Shown in pieces: positions 52,509 to 61,912 of a DNA stretch of 64,000 bases. The notes beneath the pieces were generated by a model. It ran no database searches, was not told where the DNA came from, and was given only the letters and a program-made list of their open reading frames with translations. Both the position numbers and the translations under genes were made by a program. The DNA lies in the NCBI RefSeq assembly GCF_013111185.1, contig NZ_WVRE01000003.1, positions 1 through 64,000 on the forward strand, read 5' to 3'. Each line of letters opens with the position of its first letter. Position 1 is the stretch's first letter. The DNA comes from Ruegeria sp. HKCCD7303. Lineage in GTDB: Bacteria > Pseudomonadota > Alphaproteobacteria > Rhodobacterales > Rhodobacteraceae.

Positions 52509-53300
52509 TCACATAAAGTCAGGCTGCGGCATGCCCAGAACGTGGAAGCCACCATCAACGCGGATAATCTCGCCCGAGGTGCAGGACCCTGCATCCGAAG
52601 TCAGGTAGACAGCGGTTCCACCCACAGCCTCAAGCGTTGCATTTGCCCGCATCGGAGCGTTTTGGTCGCAGAACTTGTAGGTCTTGCGCGCGCCGCCGAT
52701 GGCCGCACCGGCGAGGGTTTTCATCGGCCCAGGTGAAATCGCGTTCACGCGAATGCCGTCTGGCCCAAGGTCATTGGCCAGATAGCGGGTTGCTGATTCC
52801 AGAGCCGCCTTGGCTACACCCATGACGTTGTAATTCGGAACAACACGGTTTGATCCCTGATAGGTCAGGGTCAAAAGTGAACCGCCATTGTCCTTCATCA
52901 GCGGGTAGGCGCGCCGCGCCACTTCGATGAAGGAATAGGCCGACACATCCATTGAGTGTTTGAAATTTGCCCGCGTGGTGTTCAGGAAACGGCCCGTCAG
53001 TTCGGATTTGTCCGAATAGGCGATGGCGTGGACGACAAAGTCGATGGTTGGCCAGCGCTGGGCCAGTTCATCAAATGCGCGGTCCAGCGATTCGTCATCG
53101 GTAACATCCGCATCGACCATAAAATCGCTGCCGAGGCTTTGGGCTAAGGGCTCCAGCCGCTTGCCGAACGCTTCGCCCTGGTAGGTGAATGCCAGTTCGG
53201 CACCAGCCTCGTGCATGGCTTTGGCAATGCCCCACGCGATTGAGCGGTCATTGGCCACGCCCATGATCAGGCCGCGTTTACCTTTTAGAAGATCCGACAT
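52509..53300 (-). CDS. fabI: Enoyl-[acyl-carrier-protein] reductase FabI
   Basis: This 263-residue NADH-dependent enoyl-ACP reductase has GVANDRSIAWGIAKAM at the N-terminus, DVTDDESLDRAF, and the catalytic Tyr-x6-Lys as YNVMGVAK. It catalyses the last step of each fatty acid elongation cycle. I used ATG 53300 (MSDLLKGKRG), since the in-frame GTG at 53309 lies in the fabB stop. Encoded next to fabB and fabA, as usual in Rhodobacteraceae. Confidence 0.95.
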   Translation of the reverse strand: MSDLLKGKRGLIMGVANDRSIAWGIAKAMHEAGAELAFTYQGEAFGKRLEPLAQSLGSDFMVDADVTDDESLDRAFDELAQRWPTIDFVVHAIAYSDKSELTGRFLNTTRANFKHSMDVSAYSFIEVARRAYPLMKDNGGSLLTLTYQGSNRVVPNYNVMGVAKAALESATRYLANDLGPDGIRVNAISPGPMKTLAGAAIGGARKTYKFCDQNAPMRANATLEAVGGTAVYLTSDAGSCTSGEIIRVDGGFHVLGMPQPDFM

Positions 53301-53305
53301 CACTT

Positions 53306-54535
53306 TCACCCATTATACTTTGACAGAATCATGGACCCGTTGGTGCCGCCAAAGCCGAAGCTGTTGGTCATGACACTGTCCAATCCTGCGTTTTCAACCA
53401 CTTCGGTCGCAATTTCACCGGGCAGGATGCCCTCGGCAAGCGTGTCGACGTTGATCGACGGCGTTATGAAATCATTGTCCAGCATCAGCAGGCAGAAGAT
53501 CGCTTCAAGAGCGCCTGCTGCACCTTGGGCGTGCCCGGTCATCGACTTGGTCGACGAAATCGGTGGCACGTTGCCTTCGCCAAAGATACGGCGCACGGCC
53601 TCAACCTCACCCACATCACCAACTGGGGTCGAGGTGCCATGGGCGTTGATGTAGTCCACTTTGCGGCCCTCGGGAAGGGTGCCCAGAGCCAGTCGCATGG
53701 CGCGTTCGCCGCCTTCGCCGGACGGAGCCACCATGTCATGGCCATCCGAAGTGGCCGCGTATCCGGTGACTTCGGCATAGATCTTTGCGCCGCGTGCCAG
53801 TGCATGCTCCAGCTCTTCCAGAACAACGATGCCGCCGCCGCCGGAAATCACGAAACCGTCGCGGTTTTCGTCAAACGCGCGCGAGGCTTTCTCGGGCGTG
53901 TCATTGTATTTCGAGGACATTGCGCCCATGGCGTCGAACAGGCAGGAGAGCGTCCAGTCCAGTTCCTCGCCGCCGCCTGCAAACATCACGTCTTGTTTGC
54001 CAAGCATGATTTGTTCTGCAGCGTTGCCGATGCAATGCAGCGAGGTCGAGCAGGCGGATGTGATCGAGTAGTTGATGCCCTTGATCTTGAACGCCGTTGC
54101 CAAGTTTGCTGATATTGTCGAGCACATGCATTTCGGCACGGCAAACGGCCCGATCCTCTTGGTCGCGCCGTTTTTCAGAACCGTCTGATGTGCCGTCAGC
54201 ATGGCGCTGGTGGATGGCCCGCCAGAGCCCGCCACCAGACCGGTGCGTGGGTTCACCACCTGATCTTCACCCAGGCCGGAATCAGCAATCGCCTGGCTCA
54301 TGGCGATATGGGCATAGGCCGCGCCGGGGCCCATAAAGCGCAGGGTGCGTTTGTCTACATGCTCGGCCACGTCGATTTTGAGCGTCCCGGCGATCTGGCT
54401 GCGAAAACCATGTTCGACCATCTGCTCGTTGGCCTCGATCCCGGATTTGCCTGATTTAAGCGAGGCCAGAACCTCTTCGGCATTGTTCCCGATGGAGGAG
54501 ACAACCCCCAGACCGGTGACGACGACGCGACGCAT
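53306..54535 (-). CDS. fabB: 3-oxoacyl-[acyl-carrier-protein] synthase I FabB
   Basis: This 409-residue condensing enzyme has the active-site Cys in [14 protein letters not shown], the two histidines in [11 protein letters not shown] and [12 protein letters not shown], and the thiolase fold length typical of FabB. It elongates unsaturated fatty acyl-ACPs. Its gene follows fabA by 48 bp, the classical fabA-fabB pair for unsaturated fatty acid synthesis. Confidence 0.95.
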   Translation of the reverse strand: MRRVVVTGLGVVSSIGNNAEEVLASLKSGKSGIEANEQMVEHGFRSQIAGTLKIDVAEHVDKRTLRFMGPGAAYAHIAMSQAIADSGLGEDQVVNPRTGLVAGSGGPSTSAMLTAHQTVLKNGATKRIGPFAVPKCMCSTISANLATAFKIKGINYSITSACSTSLHCIGNAAEQIMLGKQDVMFAGGGEELDWTLSCLFDAMGAMSSKYNDTPEKASRAFDENRDGFVISGGGGIVVLEELEHALARGAKIYAEVTGYAATSDGHDMVAPSGEGGERAMRLALGTLPEGRKVDYINAHGTSTPVGDVGEVEAVRRIFGEGNVPPISSTKSMTGHAQGAAGALEAIFCLLMLDNDFITPSINVDTLAEGILPGEIATEVVENAGLDSVMTNSFGFGGTNGSMILSKYNG

Positions 54536-54583
54536 AAGCGTACTCCTGTATTTCGTTTTCTGTGACGTGTCCGAGAGCTGGGG

Positions 54584-55093
54584 TCAGCTTTCCGACAGTG
54601 CAACCTTCATGTCTTTAACCTGATAAATCACTTCGCCATCGGCTTCGACCCGGCCATCCGCCACACCCATGGTCAGACGGCGGGTCTGAACGGCTTTGGT
54701 GAAGTCGACGTAATATGTCAGCATTTTGCGGTCGGGGCGGACCATTCCGGTCAATTTAACTTCGCCTACGCCCAGCGCATACCCACGTCCTTGCCAGCCG
54801 CGCCACCCCAGATTGAAACCGGTGAGCTGCCACAGGCCGTCCAGACCCAGACAGCCCGGCATGATCGGGTTGCCGGGGAAGTGACAGTCAAAGAACCAAA
54901 GATCCGGCGTAATATCAAACTCGGCCACCACATGGCCTTTGCCATGCGCGCCACCATCGCCCGAGATGTCGGTGATCCGATCCATCATCAGCATCGGCGG
55001 GGCGGGTAATTGTGCGTTGCCGGGGCCGAATAATTCGCCGCGGGCGCATTTCAGCAGATCATCTTTGTCAAAACTGCTAGGGAACTGGGCCAT
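54584..55093 (-). CDS. fabA: 3-hydroxydecanoyl-[acyl-carrier-protein] dehydratase/isomerase FabA
   Basis: This 169-residue hot-dog enzyme has [20 protein letters not shown], with catalytic His in the first motif and Asp in the second. It dehydrates 3-hydroxydecanoyl-ACP and isomerises the double bond to start unsaturated fatty acid synthesis. It is divergent from irr. Confidence 0.95.
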   Translation of the reverse strand: MAQFPSSFDKDDLLKCARGELFGPGNAQLPAPPMLMMDRITDISGDGGAHGKGHVVAEFDITPDLWFFDCHFPGNPIMPGCLGLDGLWQLTGFNLGWRGWQGRGYALGVGEVKLTGMVRPDRKMLTYYVDFTKAVQTRRLTMGVADGRVEADGEVIYQVKDMKVALSES

Positions 55094-55212
55094 TCTGCCG
55101 CCTTTCCTGCCGAGGGTCTGTCTTTATATCTGGCCTCGTCTATCACCCGTTTGCAAGGTCCTGCAAGAGTGGTGCGCCACATCATATTGTGCGTATACCC
55201 ATCTTTGCGAAT

Positions 55213-55251
55213 GAATTTCATTTGAAATTCCCAACTATGCGCCCCTATATA
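55213..55251 (+). promoter_or_regulatory. irr promoter with an 18-bp palindromic operator
   Basis: GAATTTCATTTGAAATTC (55213-55230) is a perfect palindrome (8 bp, TT, 8 bp). A TTGAAA inside it (55222-55227) and TATATA (55246-55251) are 18 bp apart, so the palindrome overlaps the -35 region. It is a good candidate for autoregulation by Irr or for control by another iron regulator. The predicted RNA start near 55258 gives the ATG at 55266 almost no leader, which favours the later ATG at 55281. Confidence 0.6.
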
Positions 55252-55265
55252 TAAAAGCAGCAACT

Positions 55266-55697
55266 ATGGGTATCGGACAGATGACACCTCAGAGCCAGGA
55301 AATAGCAACGGGTTGGCTGGTGAATGCCGGCTTGCGGCCGACGCGTCAGCGTGTGGCGCTTGCTGAGCTTTTGGTGGGCGATGGCCGTCATCGCCATGTG
55401 ACTGCAGAAAGCCTGTTTGAATCCGCTAAAGCAAACGGTGATGCCGTTTCCCTTGCAACGGTCTACAACACCCTTCGTGCCTTTTGCGATGCAGGTGTTC
55501 TGCAGGAAATTACCGTGGATGGATCGAAAAGCTATTTCGACACCAATACCTACGATCACCCCCATTTTTTTTGGGAAGACGAGGCCCGTCTGAGTGATGC
55601 GCCCTCGGATCAGCTGGTGATTCATCGCTTGCCCGAGGCGCCCGAAGGGGTCGAGATCGCGTCAGTCGACGTAGTGATCCGACTGCGCAAGAAATAG
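55266..55697 (+). CDS. irr: Irr-type Fur-family iron regulator
   Basis: This 143-residue protein has LRPTRQRVALAELLVGDGRH as the winged-helix start, HVTAESLFESAKANGD, SLATVYNTLRAFCDAGVLQE (recognition helix) and a Fur-like dimerisation domain. The H-P-H motif in TYDHPHFFWED replaces the His-rich site of Irr, and no heme regulatory motif is seen near the N-terminus, as in Rhodobacteraceae. It should control heme and iron genes according to iron status. It is divergent from fabA and convergent with lysR. Confidence 0.88.
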   Translation: MGIGQMTPQSQEIATGWLVNAGLRPTRQRVALAELLVGDGRHRHVTAESLFESAKANGDAVSLATVYNTLRAFCDAGVLQEITVDGSKSYFDTNTYDHPHFFWEDEARLSDAPSDQLVIHRLPEAPEGVEIASVDVVIRLRKK

Positions 55698-55701
55698 GGC
55701 T

Positions 55702-56598
55702 TCAATCCTGCTTCAAACGATTTGTTAGAACGTGTTCGGCCTGATCAATAACCGGGTCGGCGGGTCCTGTGCCGTGGCGCGCCAATACAACAGACTCTGC
55801 GGCATCCGGGTCGGTGATTGGAATACCGATTAGATGCCGGTTGTCATAGCTGACAGGACTAGGCGGGCTGGCATAGCTGATTCCGATTCCTTCTCCATGA
55901 GCAGCAAGGCTGCGCTGAATTTCAAGTGACGCTGCACGGTGCGCGACTGTTGGGCGCAGACCATTGCGACGAAACAGGCCGAGGATATGTTGCGCCGAAA
56001 GCCCTTCGGTTGACAGGATCAAGGGGTGGGTCGCGACGTCTGCCAGGGTAACACCATTCGTTGATGCCAACGGATAGTCCGGGGGCATCAAAGCTTTTGG
56101 TCTGCTGTCAAATAGTTTTGCACGGGCGAACCCGGCATCCATGGTCAGATCATATGTGATCGAAATGTCGATCTGTCCGGCGATCATGCCATTCAACAAC
56201 CCTTGGAAGGACGCGGCGACATAGCTGATCGCGAGATTTGGAAAAGCAACGCGCAATTGATGCAGGGCTGGGGCCAGCAGAAACGGGGCGAGATCCGTGA
56301 AACACCCCAACCGCAATTGAGTCATCCCCGGTGTGGGGGTTTCAGACGTTTCGATTCGGGCTGCGTCATTCAACAATGCCTCGGCCTGTTCGATAAACCT
56401 GCGCCCCTGTGGGGTCAGAGCCATGGCTGCACCCCGGCGGCGGGAGAACAGCGGATGGCCAATATGTTCTTCAACACGTGTCAGCGCAGTAGACAGGGCG
56501 GGTTGCGACACATTCAGGTGCTGCGCCGCCGCCGAGAGGCTGCCATGGCGCCCGATAGCGCAGACGTATTCGTATTGGCGAAGTGAAATATATAACAT
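55702..56598 (-). CDS. LysR-family transcriptional regulator
   Basis: This 298-residue regulator has the N-terminal winged helix with LSAAAQHLNVSQPALSTALT and RRRGAAMALTPQGRRF, and a substrate-binding domain with ISYVAASFQGLLNGMIAGQI. The start at 56598 abuts a perfect 18-bp palindrome and has no Shine-Dalgarno sequence. The long in-frame extension upstream is antisense to the PhyH gene. It probably controls the divergent PhyH gene. Confidence 0.93.
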   Translation of the reverse strand: MLYISLRQYEYVCAIGRHGSLSAAAQHLNVSQPALSTALTRVEEHIGHPLFSRRRGAAMALTPQGRRFIEQAEALLNDAARIETSETPTPGMTQLRLGCFTDLAPFLLAPALHQLRVAFPNLAISYVAASFQGLLNGMIAGQIDISITYDLTMDAGFARAKLFDSRPKALMPPDYPLASTNGVTLADVATHPLILSTEGLSAQHILGLFRRNGLRPTVAHRAASLEIQRSLAAHGEGIGISYASPPSPVSYDNRHLIGIPITDPDAAESVVLARHGTGPADPVIDQAEHVLTNRLKQD

Positions 56599-56616
56599 GA
56601 AGTTATTTATAACTTC
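56599..56616. promoter_or_regulatory. Palindromic LysR-type operator at the lysR start
   Basis: GAAGTTAT-TT-ATAACTTC is a perfect 18-bp palindrome that ends exactly at the lysR start codon, and another ATAAC half-site lies 17 bp away at 56592. It fits autoregulation by the LysR protein and control of the divergent PhyH gene. It may also fold in lysR mRNA. Confidence 0.6.
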
Positions 56617-56682
56617 GAAAGATATGATTTGAACAGAATGCATGTTCGGATCAAAACCGGGACATAGCCAAAGGAGACCCGG

Positions 56683-57480
56683 ATGCCTCACCCACTTGTT
56701 TCTCAAGCGATGATCGATACCTATCAGCAAGATGGCGTTGTCCTGATCAAGGGATTGTTCGCTGATTATGTCGATCAACTCCGCGACGGCGTGGCGGCAA
56801 ATATGGCTGAGCCCGGCCCTTATGCGTCTGAAAACAAGAAGTCCGGCGAAACAGGGCGTTTCTTTGATGATTATTGCAATTGGACCCGGATTCCCCAGTT
56901 CCGTGAGGTCATCGAAAAGTCGCCCGCCGCCGAGGTCGCAGCTGATCTGATGCAATCGCAAAGCGTTCAGATGTTCCACGATCACGTGCTGGTCAAAGAG
57001 CCAGGCACATCGATGGCCACCCCCTGGCATCAGGACGGGCCGTATTACTTCGTCGAAGGCCAACAAACCATCAGCTTCTGGTCTCCACTGGATACGGTGC
57101 GGCAGGCAACGCTGCGCTGTGTCGCCGGATCGCATCAATGGGAGAAAGAAGTTCTACCGACCCGTTGGGTGTCAGAGGAGGGGTTCTTCCCGGATGAAGG
57201 CCAGTACATTCCCGTCCCGGACCCAGATGCCGAAGGCATGAGGGTTGTTGAATTCGAAATGGAGCCTGGTGATGCCGTGGCGTTCAACTATCGCACGTTG
57301 CACGGCGCGCGAGGCAACCAGTCGGACAGCCGTCGCCGTGCATTCTCGCTGCGCCTAGTCGGGGATGACGCGCGTTACGTTGAACGCCCGGGCCGCACCT
57401 CGCCCCCGTTTCCCGGTCACGACATGACACCGGGTCAGCGCCTGCGCGAGGATTGGTTCCCTATGCTGCTACAACGCTGA
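56683..57480 (+). CDS. Phytanoyl-CoA dioxygenase (PhyH) family Fe(II)/2-oxoglutarate oxygenase
   Basis: This 265-residue oxygenase has the iron ligands H116 and D118 in WHQDGPYYF and the third His (H207) in NYRTLHGARGN, with a nearby Arg-rich segment SRRRAFSLR likely to bind 2-oxoglutarate. It hydroxylates an unknown small molecule. PhyH members in bacteria include ectoine hydroxylase and 2-aminoethylphosphonate dioxygenase, but nothing here favours either. The ATG follows AAGGAGA. Divergent lysR probably regulates it. Confidence 0.9.
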   Translation: MPHPLVSQAMIDTYQQDGVVLIKGLFADYVDQLRDGVAANMAEPGPYASENKKSGETGRFFDDYCNWTRIPQFREVIEKSPAAEVAADLMQSQSVQMFHDHVLVKEPGTSMATPWHQDGPYYFVEGQQTISFWSPLDTVRQATLRCVAGSHQWEKEVLPTRWVSEEGFFPDEGQYIPVPDPDAEGMRVVEFEMEPGDAVAFNYRTLHGARGNQSDSRRRAFSLRLVGDDARYVERPGRTSPPFPGHDMTPGQRLREDWFPMLLQR

Positions 57481-57486
57481 AGAGCC

Positions 57487-58350
57487 TCAGAACCACTGAC
57501 CTGATTCGATCAAACCCAAATCCAGGAGCTGGCGGGACTGCCATTTAAACGGCACCGAGTTTCGCCAGCGAAAACTGGGAATATCGAATGTGGAGCCTGC
57601 ATTTTTCTTCAAGGCTTTTGCCGCCCGAAAAGAGCATATGGCCGCAGTCATGTTGTGATGCCAGGGGCAGGAATAGGTGTTGTATTCCGGTTCATTGAAC
57701 GTGTGGTCAGGCTGTAGCACCAAACCTTTTTTCGATTTGAACAGGGCAATCCGATCGATACGGCGGCGCTCGTATGGAATGTACTCTTCAAAGCGCCAGC
57801 GCAAACCGCCCGAGATATCCACCTGGCGATCCAACGGTTGGCCGCTTGGGTCGTGGCGGGTATGGGCATAATAGCCCGTGCTGTCGAACAGTGCCTGATC
57901 GGGAGCGACTCCGTTGGGAAAAGCGCTCAGATCATCAGCATAAAGGTCGATGACATAGCTGAGCATGGCATGGCGCCGTTCTTCGCTGTGAAAGACCAGC
58001 ATTTCGCCGACGCTACGTGTTTCGCAGAAGGGAAAGAATAAGTATTCGGCGTTGTAACAGTAATACATCCAAAGGCCGGGCGCGGCCTGTATAATCCTGT
58101 TTATGGTGTCAAACACCACGGTACGGGGCGTGCATTTCAGCGTGATCCGATGCACGTGATCGGCCAGTTCCGGGTCGAGAGCGAGGTTCTGAGGCATAAA
58201 CACAAGCACTGACTTGAACCCCAACCTCAGGTGATGCCGCACGGTGCTGTCCAGCTCGACTTCGTCTTCGGCAAAAATCAATGCGATGGGCCCTATGGCC
58301 AATGCAGTCTGACCCGATTTCAGAAAATGGTCCGGGGATTCGTACTTCAT
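57487..58350 (-). CDS. GT2-like protein lacking a clear DxD motif
   Basis: I recognise this 287-residue protein only by layout. ALIFAEDEVELDSTVRHHLR and LGFKSVLVFMPQN resemble the start of the GT2 family that acts on surface glycans, and WMYYCYNAEYLFFPF aligns with the usual W-x-L-x-x-D-x-D-E-F segment, but the aspartates are replaced. Later residues are rich in Arg, Tyr and Trp (SCPWHHNMTAAICSF). The start is the ATG at 58350. The longer frame upstream overlaps the divergent miaB start. Function is not known. Confidence 0.6.
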   Translation of the reverse strand: MKYESPDHFLKSGQTALAIGPIALIFAEDEVELDSTVRHHLRLGFKSVLVFMPQNLALDPELADHVHRITLKCTPRTVVFDTINRIIQAAPGLWMYYCYNAEYLFFPFCETRSVGEMLVFHSEERRHAMLSYVIDLYADDLSAFPNGVAPDQALFDSTGYYAHTRHDPSGQPLDRQVDISGGLRWRFEEYIPYERRRIDRIALFKSKKGLVLQPDHTFNEPEYNTYSCPWHHNMTAAICSFRAAKALKKNAGSTFDIPSFRWRNSVPFKWQSRQLLDLGLIESGQWF

Positions 58351-58471
58351 CGCGTGTTTTCGGTTTTGCCTTGCTGGAAAGTCCCGCCAAATTCGGGTAA
58401 TTGCGCCCGCATTGCAAGCGGCGTTCGAAGCATATAGATGACGCCGGTCCCGCGAATGCAAAGGCCGATCC

Positions 58472-59791
58472 ATGTCTGAACCGAAGAAGCTGTTTATCAA
58501 GACCTATGGCTGTCAGATGAATGTCTATGACAGTGAGCGCATGTCCGAGGCTTTGGGCGGGCAGGGCTATGTTGAAACCAAAACGCCCGATGATGCGGAC
58601 ATGATCCTGCTGAACACCTGCCACATTCGCGAAAAGGCCGCGGAAAAGGTGTATTCTGAACTGGGCCGGTTCAAGGGCCTGAAGGCCGAGAAGCCGGATC
58701 TGAAAATCGGCGTTGCGGGATGTGTCGCGCAGGCCGAGGGTGAAGAGATCATGCGCCGCCAGCCTCTGGTCGATCTGGTCGTTGGCCCGCAAAGCTATCA
58801 TCGCTTGCCAGAGATGGAGGCCAAGACACGCGCCGGAGAAAAGGCGCTGGATACGGATTTTCCTGAAGAGGACAAGTTCGAGAAGTTAAAGAACCGCCCC
58901 AAGGCCAAGCGAGGCCCGACGGCGTTTCTGACTGTTCAGGAAGGCTGTGACAAGTTCTGCGCCTTCTGCGTCGTGCCCTATACACGTGGTGCTGAGGTCA
59001 GCCGCCCGGCTGATCGCATTATTCGCGAAGCGCATGATCTGGTCGAGCGCGGCGTGCGCGAGATCACTCTGCTGGGGCAGAATGTGAATGCCTATCACGG
59101 CGCGGGCCCGAACGGGGACATGACTTTGGCCGGTCTGATCTGGGAGTTGAACAAGGTCGACGGGTTAGAGAGGATTCGCTTTACTACCTCGCACCCCAAC
59201 GACATGGCCGATGATCTGATCGAGGCACATGGCACCTGCGACAAGCTGATGCCTTACCTGCACTTGCCGGTGCAGTCGGGCTCGGACCGCATTCTCAAGC
59301 GGATGAATCGCAGCCATACAGCCGAAAGCTATCTGCGTCTGATCGAAAGAATTCGCGCGGCGCGCCCGGATATTGTGATGTCCGGCGACTTTATCGTCGG
59401 TTTCCCCGAAGAGACGGAAGAGGACTTCCAGGCGACTATGGATTTGGTCGAAGCGGTCAAATACGGCTACGCATATTCGTTCAAATACTCGACCCGCCCC
59501 GGAACGCCAGCGGCCGAACGGTCGCAAGTGGACCCCGCGGCGGCGGATGAACGGTTGCAAAGGCTTCAAGCACTGATCACTCGGCATCAGCGGGAAATTC
59601 AGGATGCCATGGTGGGCCGTACTGTGCGTGTTCTGTTCGAAAAGCCGGGCCGCCTGCCCGGACAGATGGTCGGAAAATCCGAGTATCTTCATTCGGTTCA
59701 CGTAAAAGGTCCCGAGATCGCGATTGGAGATTTGAAAGAAGTTCGGATCACCGAGTCGGGTGCAAATTCACTGGCAGGTGAGTTGCTGTAG
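58472..59791 (+). CDS. miaB: tRNA-2-methylthio-N6-dimethylallyladenosine synthase MiaB
   Basis: This 439-residue radical SAM methylthiotransferase has the N-terminal cluster cysteines in TYGCQMN, LNTCHIR and VAGCVAQ, the radical SAM motif CDKFCAFC and a TRAM domain at the end. It modifies A37 of tRNAs reading codons that start with U. It begins the miaB ... phoH-ybeY-corC-lnt block common in alphaproteobacteria. Confidence 0.96.
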   Translation: MSEPKKLFIKTYGCQMNVYDSERMSEALGGQGYVETKTPDDADMILLNTCHIREKAAEKVYSELGRFKGLKAEKPDLKIGVAGCVAQAEGEEIMRRQPLVDLVVGPQSYHRLPEMEAKTRAGEKALDTDFPEEDKFEKLKNRPKAKRGPTAFLTVQEGCDKFCAFCVVPYTRGAEVSRPADRIIREAHDLVERGVREITLLGQNVNAYHGAGPNGDMTLAGLIWELNKVDGLERIRFTTSHPNDMADDLIEAHGTCDKLMPYLHLPVQSGSDRILKRMNRSHTAESYLRLIERIRAARPDIVMSGDFIVGFPEETEEDFQATMDLVEAVKYGYAYSFKYSTRPGTPAAERSQVDPAAADERLQRLQALITRHQREIQDAMVGRTVRVLFEKPGRLPGQMVGKSEYLHSVHVKGPEIAIGDLKEVRITESGANSLAGELL

Positions 59792-59815
59792 AGCGTCAAA
59801 TATCCACCAGCCAGC

Positions 59816-59836
59816 CACCATAATTGGTGTTTGTTT
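59816..59836 (+). terminator. Weak terminator after miaB
   Basis: CACCA-TAAT-TGGTG is followed by TTTGTTT. The stem has only 5 bp, so it is weak, but it lies between miaB and the outer-membrane protein gene. Confidence 0.4.
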
Positions 59837-59952
59837 CCAAAATTTACCCTTGATTTATCGCTGGGAACTATGTTCGGAGAAGGGCCAAGTTTTTCCGGGC
59901 GTGAAGTATTGCGTGCAAAAAACGGTTTTAGGCCAATCTTGCGGCCGGAGTT

Positions 59953-60729
59953 ATGGAGGCACGAGTGACGACCCTTACGAACTTCAGGATTTCAAAACTT
60001 GGCAGAACATTGCCTGCGGCATCGGTTGCCACTCTTCTTGCCAGTGCGACAATAGCAGGTGATCTGAAGGAAACTGTGACGGAACCCGAAGTGATCAGCC
60101 CGTCCAGATTCGGCAGCGACGTCAGCGCTTTCTATCTGGGTTTGGCCGGTGGGTATGGCGCGGGTGGCGATGATCGTTTCGGCCTCAGGACACCCGCCGG
60201 ATTGTTCGATATCGGCGAACAGGATTTGTCCGGCTCTTACGGAGAGATTCGTGGAGGCTGGCGCGGCATCCTGCCCGCCAGAGGTGGCCGTGATTACGTA
60301 TATGGCTTTGAAATCGGGTATCAGCTCGGATCCTTCGATGACAGTGTCAGTGCCCGGATTGGAGGTTTCGATGTTCAGGGTGGGACCGAGGTGTCAGATG
60401 TGCTGGCGATCCGGTTTAGAAATGGTCTGACCAACCGCAGCGGACGAATCCTGTACTTTGTCAGCATCGGCTATTTGTGGGGTGACGTTGACACGACCAA
60501 CAGCATCACATCAGGCAGTTCGACGCAGAATTTCGCGGTTACTGATCGGCGGAACGGATACTCGGCCAGCATCGGGGCCGAACATAAACTGAGCGACAGC
60601 TGGTCGATTACCGGTGAATACGAATACGTCCAATTCGACTCGAAAACCATTGCGTTCAGCTCGGGGTTTTCCACTAAGTCGACACCTAAATATGGCGGCC
60701 TGAGATTTGGGCTGAACTACACCTTTTGA
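59953..60729 (+). CDS. Outer-membrane beta-barrel protein
   Basis: This 258-residue protein has a hydrophobic N-terminus (about residues 16-35, ending ATIAG) as a likely signal peptide, then alternating hydrophobic and polar strands such as SAFYLGLAGGYGAG, YVYGFEIGYQLGSF and ILYFVSIGYLWGDV, and it ends in the C-terminal Phe (RFGLNYTF) used by the BAM machinery. It resembles OmpA-like eight-stranded porins. The specific role is unknown. It is inserted between miaB and phoH. GTG at 59965 is another possible start. Confidence 0.8.
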   Translation: MEARVTTLTNFRISKLGRTLPAASVATLLASATIAGDLKETVTEPEVISPSRFGSDVSAFYLGLAGGYGAGGDDRFGLRTPAGLFDIGEQDLSGSYGEIRGGWRGILPARGGRDYVYGFEIGYQLGSFDDSVSARIGGFDVQGGTEVSDVLAIRFRNGLTNRSGRILYFVSIGYLWGDVDTTNSITSGSSTQNFAVTDRRNGYSASIGAEHKLSDSWSITGEYEYVQFDSKTIAFSSGFSTKSTPKYGGLRFGLNYTF

Positions 60730-60853
60730 TGTAGACCCGAACGGCATATTTCGGCTGTTTTGTCATCCAAGCACTAATTTTTGAAACTGTGGCTTGCGCC
60801 CACCGAGTTTTGTTGTCTACGCTCAGGGTGAACAGCCAAGACAGGAGAACGGA

Positions 60854-61876
60854 TTGGCCATCGGTGCCCTGACCCCACCGCAAGATGAAATGCCCCAGCG
60901 CGAGGCGTTTGTAGAATTTCCCGACAACCGATTGTTGATTGACCTGTGTGGTGAATATGACCGCAATCTGACGGATATTGAAAGCAAGCTTTCCGTCCAG
61001 ATTGTACGTCGTGGCAATCAGCTTGTTGTCATGGGGGATGAAGATGCTCAGAAACACGCCGTGGAGGTTCTGCAGTCGCTCTATACTCGCCTGGAAGGTG
61101 GGCGCGAGGTAGAGGCTGCGGATGTAGATCGCGAGCTCCGCATGGGGGCCTCGGAACAAGGCACTGGCTCCCGCGACGGCGATCAGCTTGAAATGTTCAA
61201 GGGCGGATCGGTCGAGATCAAGACCCGCAAGAAACTGGTTGAACCGCGCACGGATGCCCAAAAGGCCTATGTTCAGTCGCTCTTCCAGAACGAGTTGGCC
61301 TTTGGCATTGGTCCTGCGGGAACGGGGAAAACGTATCTGGCGGTGGCTGTGGGTGTTTCGATGTTCATCGGCGGCCACGTGGATCGAATCATCCTGAGCC
61401 GCCCAGCGGTCGAAGCGGGTGAAAAGCTGGGCTACTTGCCCGGTGACATGAAGGACAAGGTCGATCCGTATATGCAGCCGCTCTATGATGCGCTGAACGA
61501 CTTCCTGCCGGGCAAGCAACTGGCCAAGCTGATTGAGGAAAAACGAATCGAAATCGCTCCGCTGGCATTCATGCGCGGTCGAACGCTGGCGAACGCCTTT
61601 GTGGTTCTGGACGAGGCGCAGAATGCGACGACCATGCAGATGAAGATGTTCCTGACCCGTTTGGGTGAGGGTAGTCGTATGGTGATTACCGGCGACAGGT
61701 CGCAAGTTGATCTGCCGCGCGGGGTGCAGTCAGGCTTGGCGGATGCTGAAAGGTTGTTGAAAACGATACCAAATATCAGCTTCAACTACTTCACCTCAAA
61801 AGACGTCGTTCGTCACCCGCTTGTCGCCGCCATCATCGAAGCGTATGAGGCCGATGCGGGCCGCGATACCAGTTGA
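60854..61876 (+). CDS. PhoH-family ATPase
   Basis: This protein of about 340 residues starts at TTG 60854, six bases after AGGAG, not at the in-frame TTG 60 bp upstream, which lacks a ribosome site. It has an N-terminal RNA-binding-like domain, the Walker A GPAGTGKTYLAVAVG, and the Walker B FVVLDEAQNATTMQ typical of the PhoH helicase/ATPase family. It is encoded with ybeY and corC, consistent with RNA metabolism or ribosome quality control. Confidence 0.93.
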   Translation: MAIGALTPPQDEMPQREAFVEFPDNRLLIDLCGEYDRNLTDIESKLSVQIVRRGNQLVVMGDEDAQKHAVEVLQSLYTRLEGGREVEAADVDRELRMGASEQGTGSRDGDQLEMFKGGSVEIKTRKKLVEPRTDAQKAYVQSLFQNELAFGIGPAGTGKTYLAVAVGVSMFIGGHVDRIILSRPAVEAGEKLGYLPGDMKDKVDPYMQPLYDALNDFLPGKQLAKLIEEKRIEIAPLAFMRGRTLANAFVVLDEAQNATTMQMKMFLTRLGEGSRMVITGDRSQVDLPRGVQSGLADAERLLKTIPNISFNYFTSKDVVRHPLVAAIIEAYEADAGRDTS

Positions 61877-61883
61877 GTGCAAG

Positions 61884-61898
61884 GCCCTTTGCAAGGGC
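61884..61898 (+). other. Intercistronic hairpin between phoH and ybeY
   Basis: GCCCTT-TGC-AAGGGC is a perfect 6-bp stem with no T-run, between phoH and ybeY. It probably marks an mRNA processing or stability element. This is inference. Confidence 0.4.
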
Positions 61899-61912
61899 TG
61901 ATGTGCGGTAAG

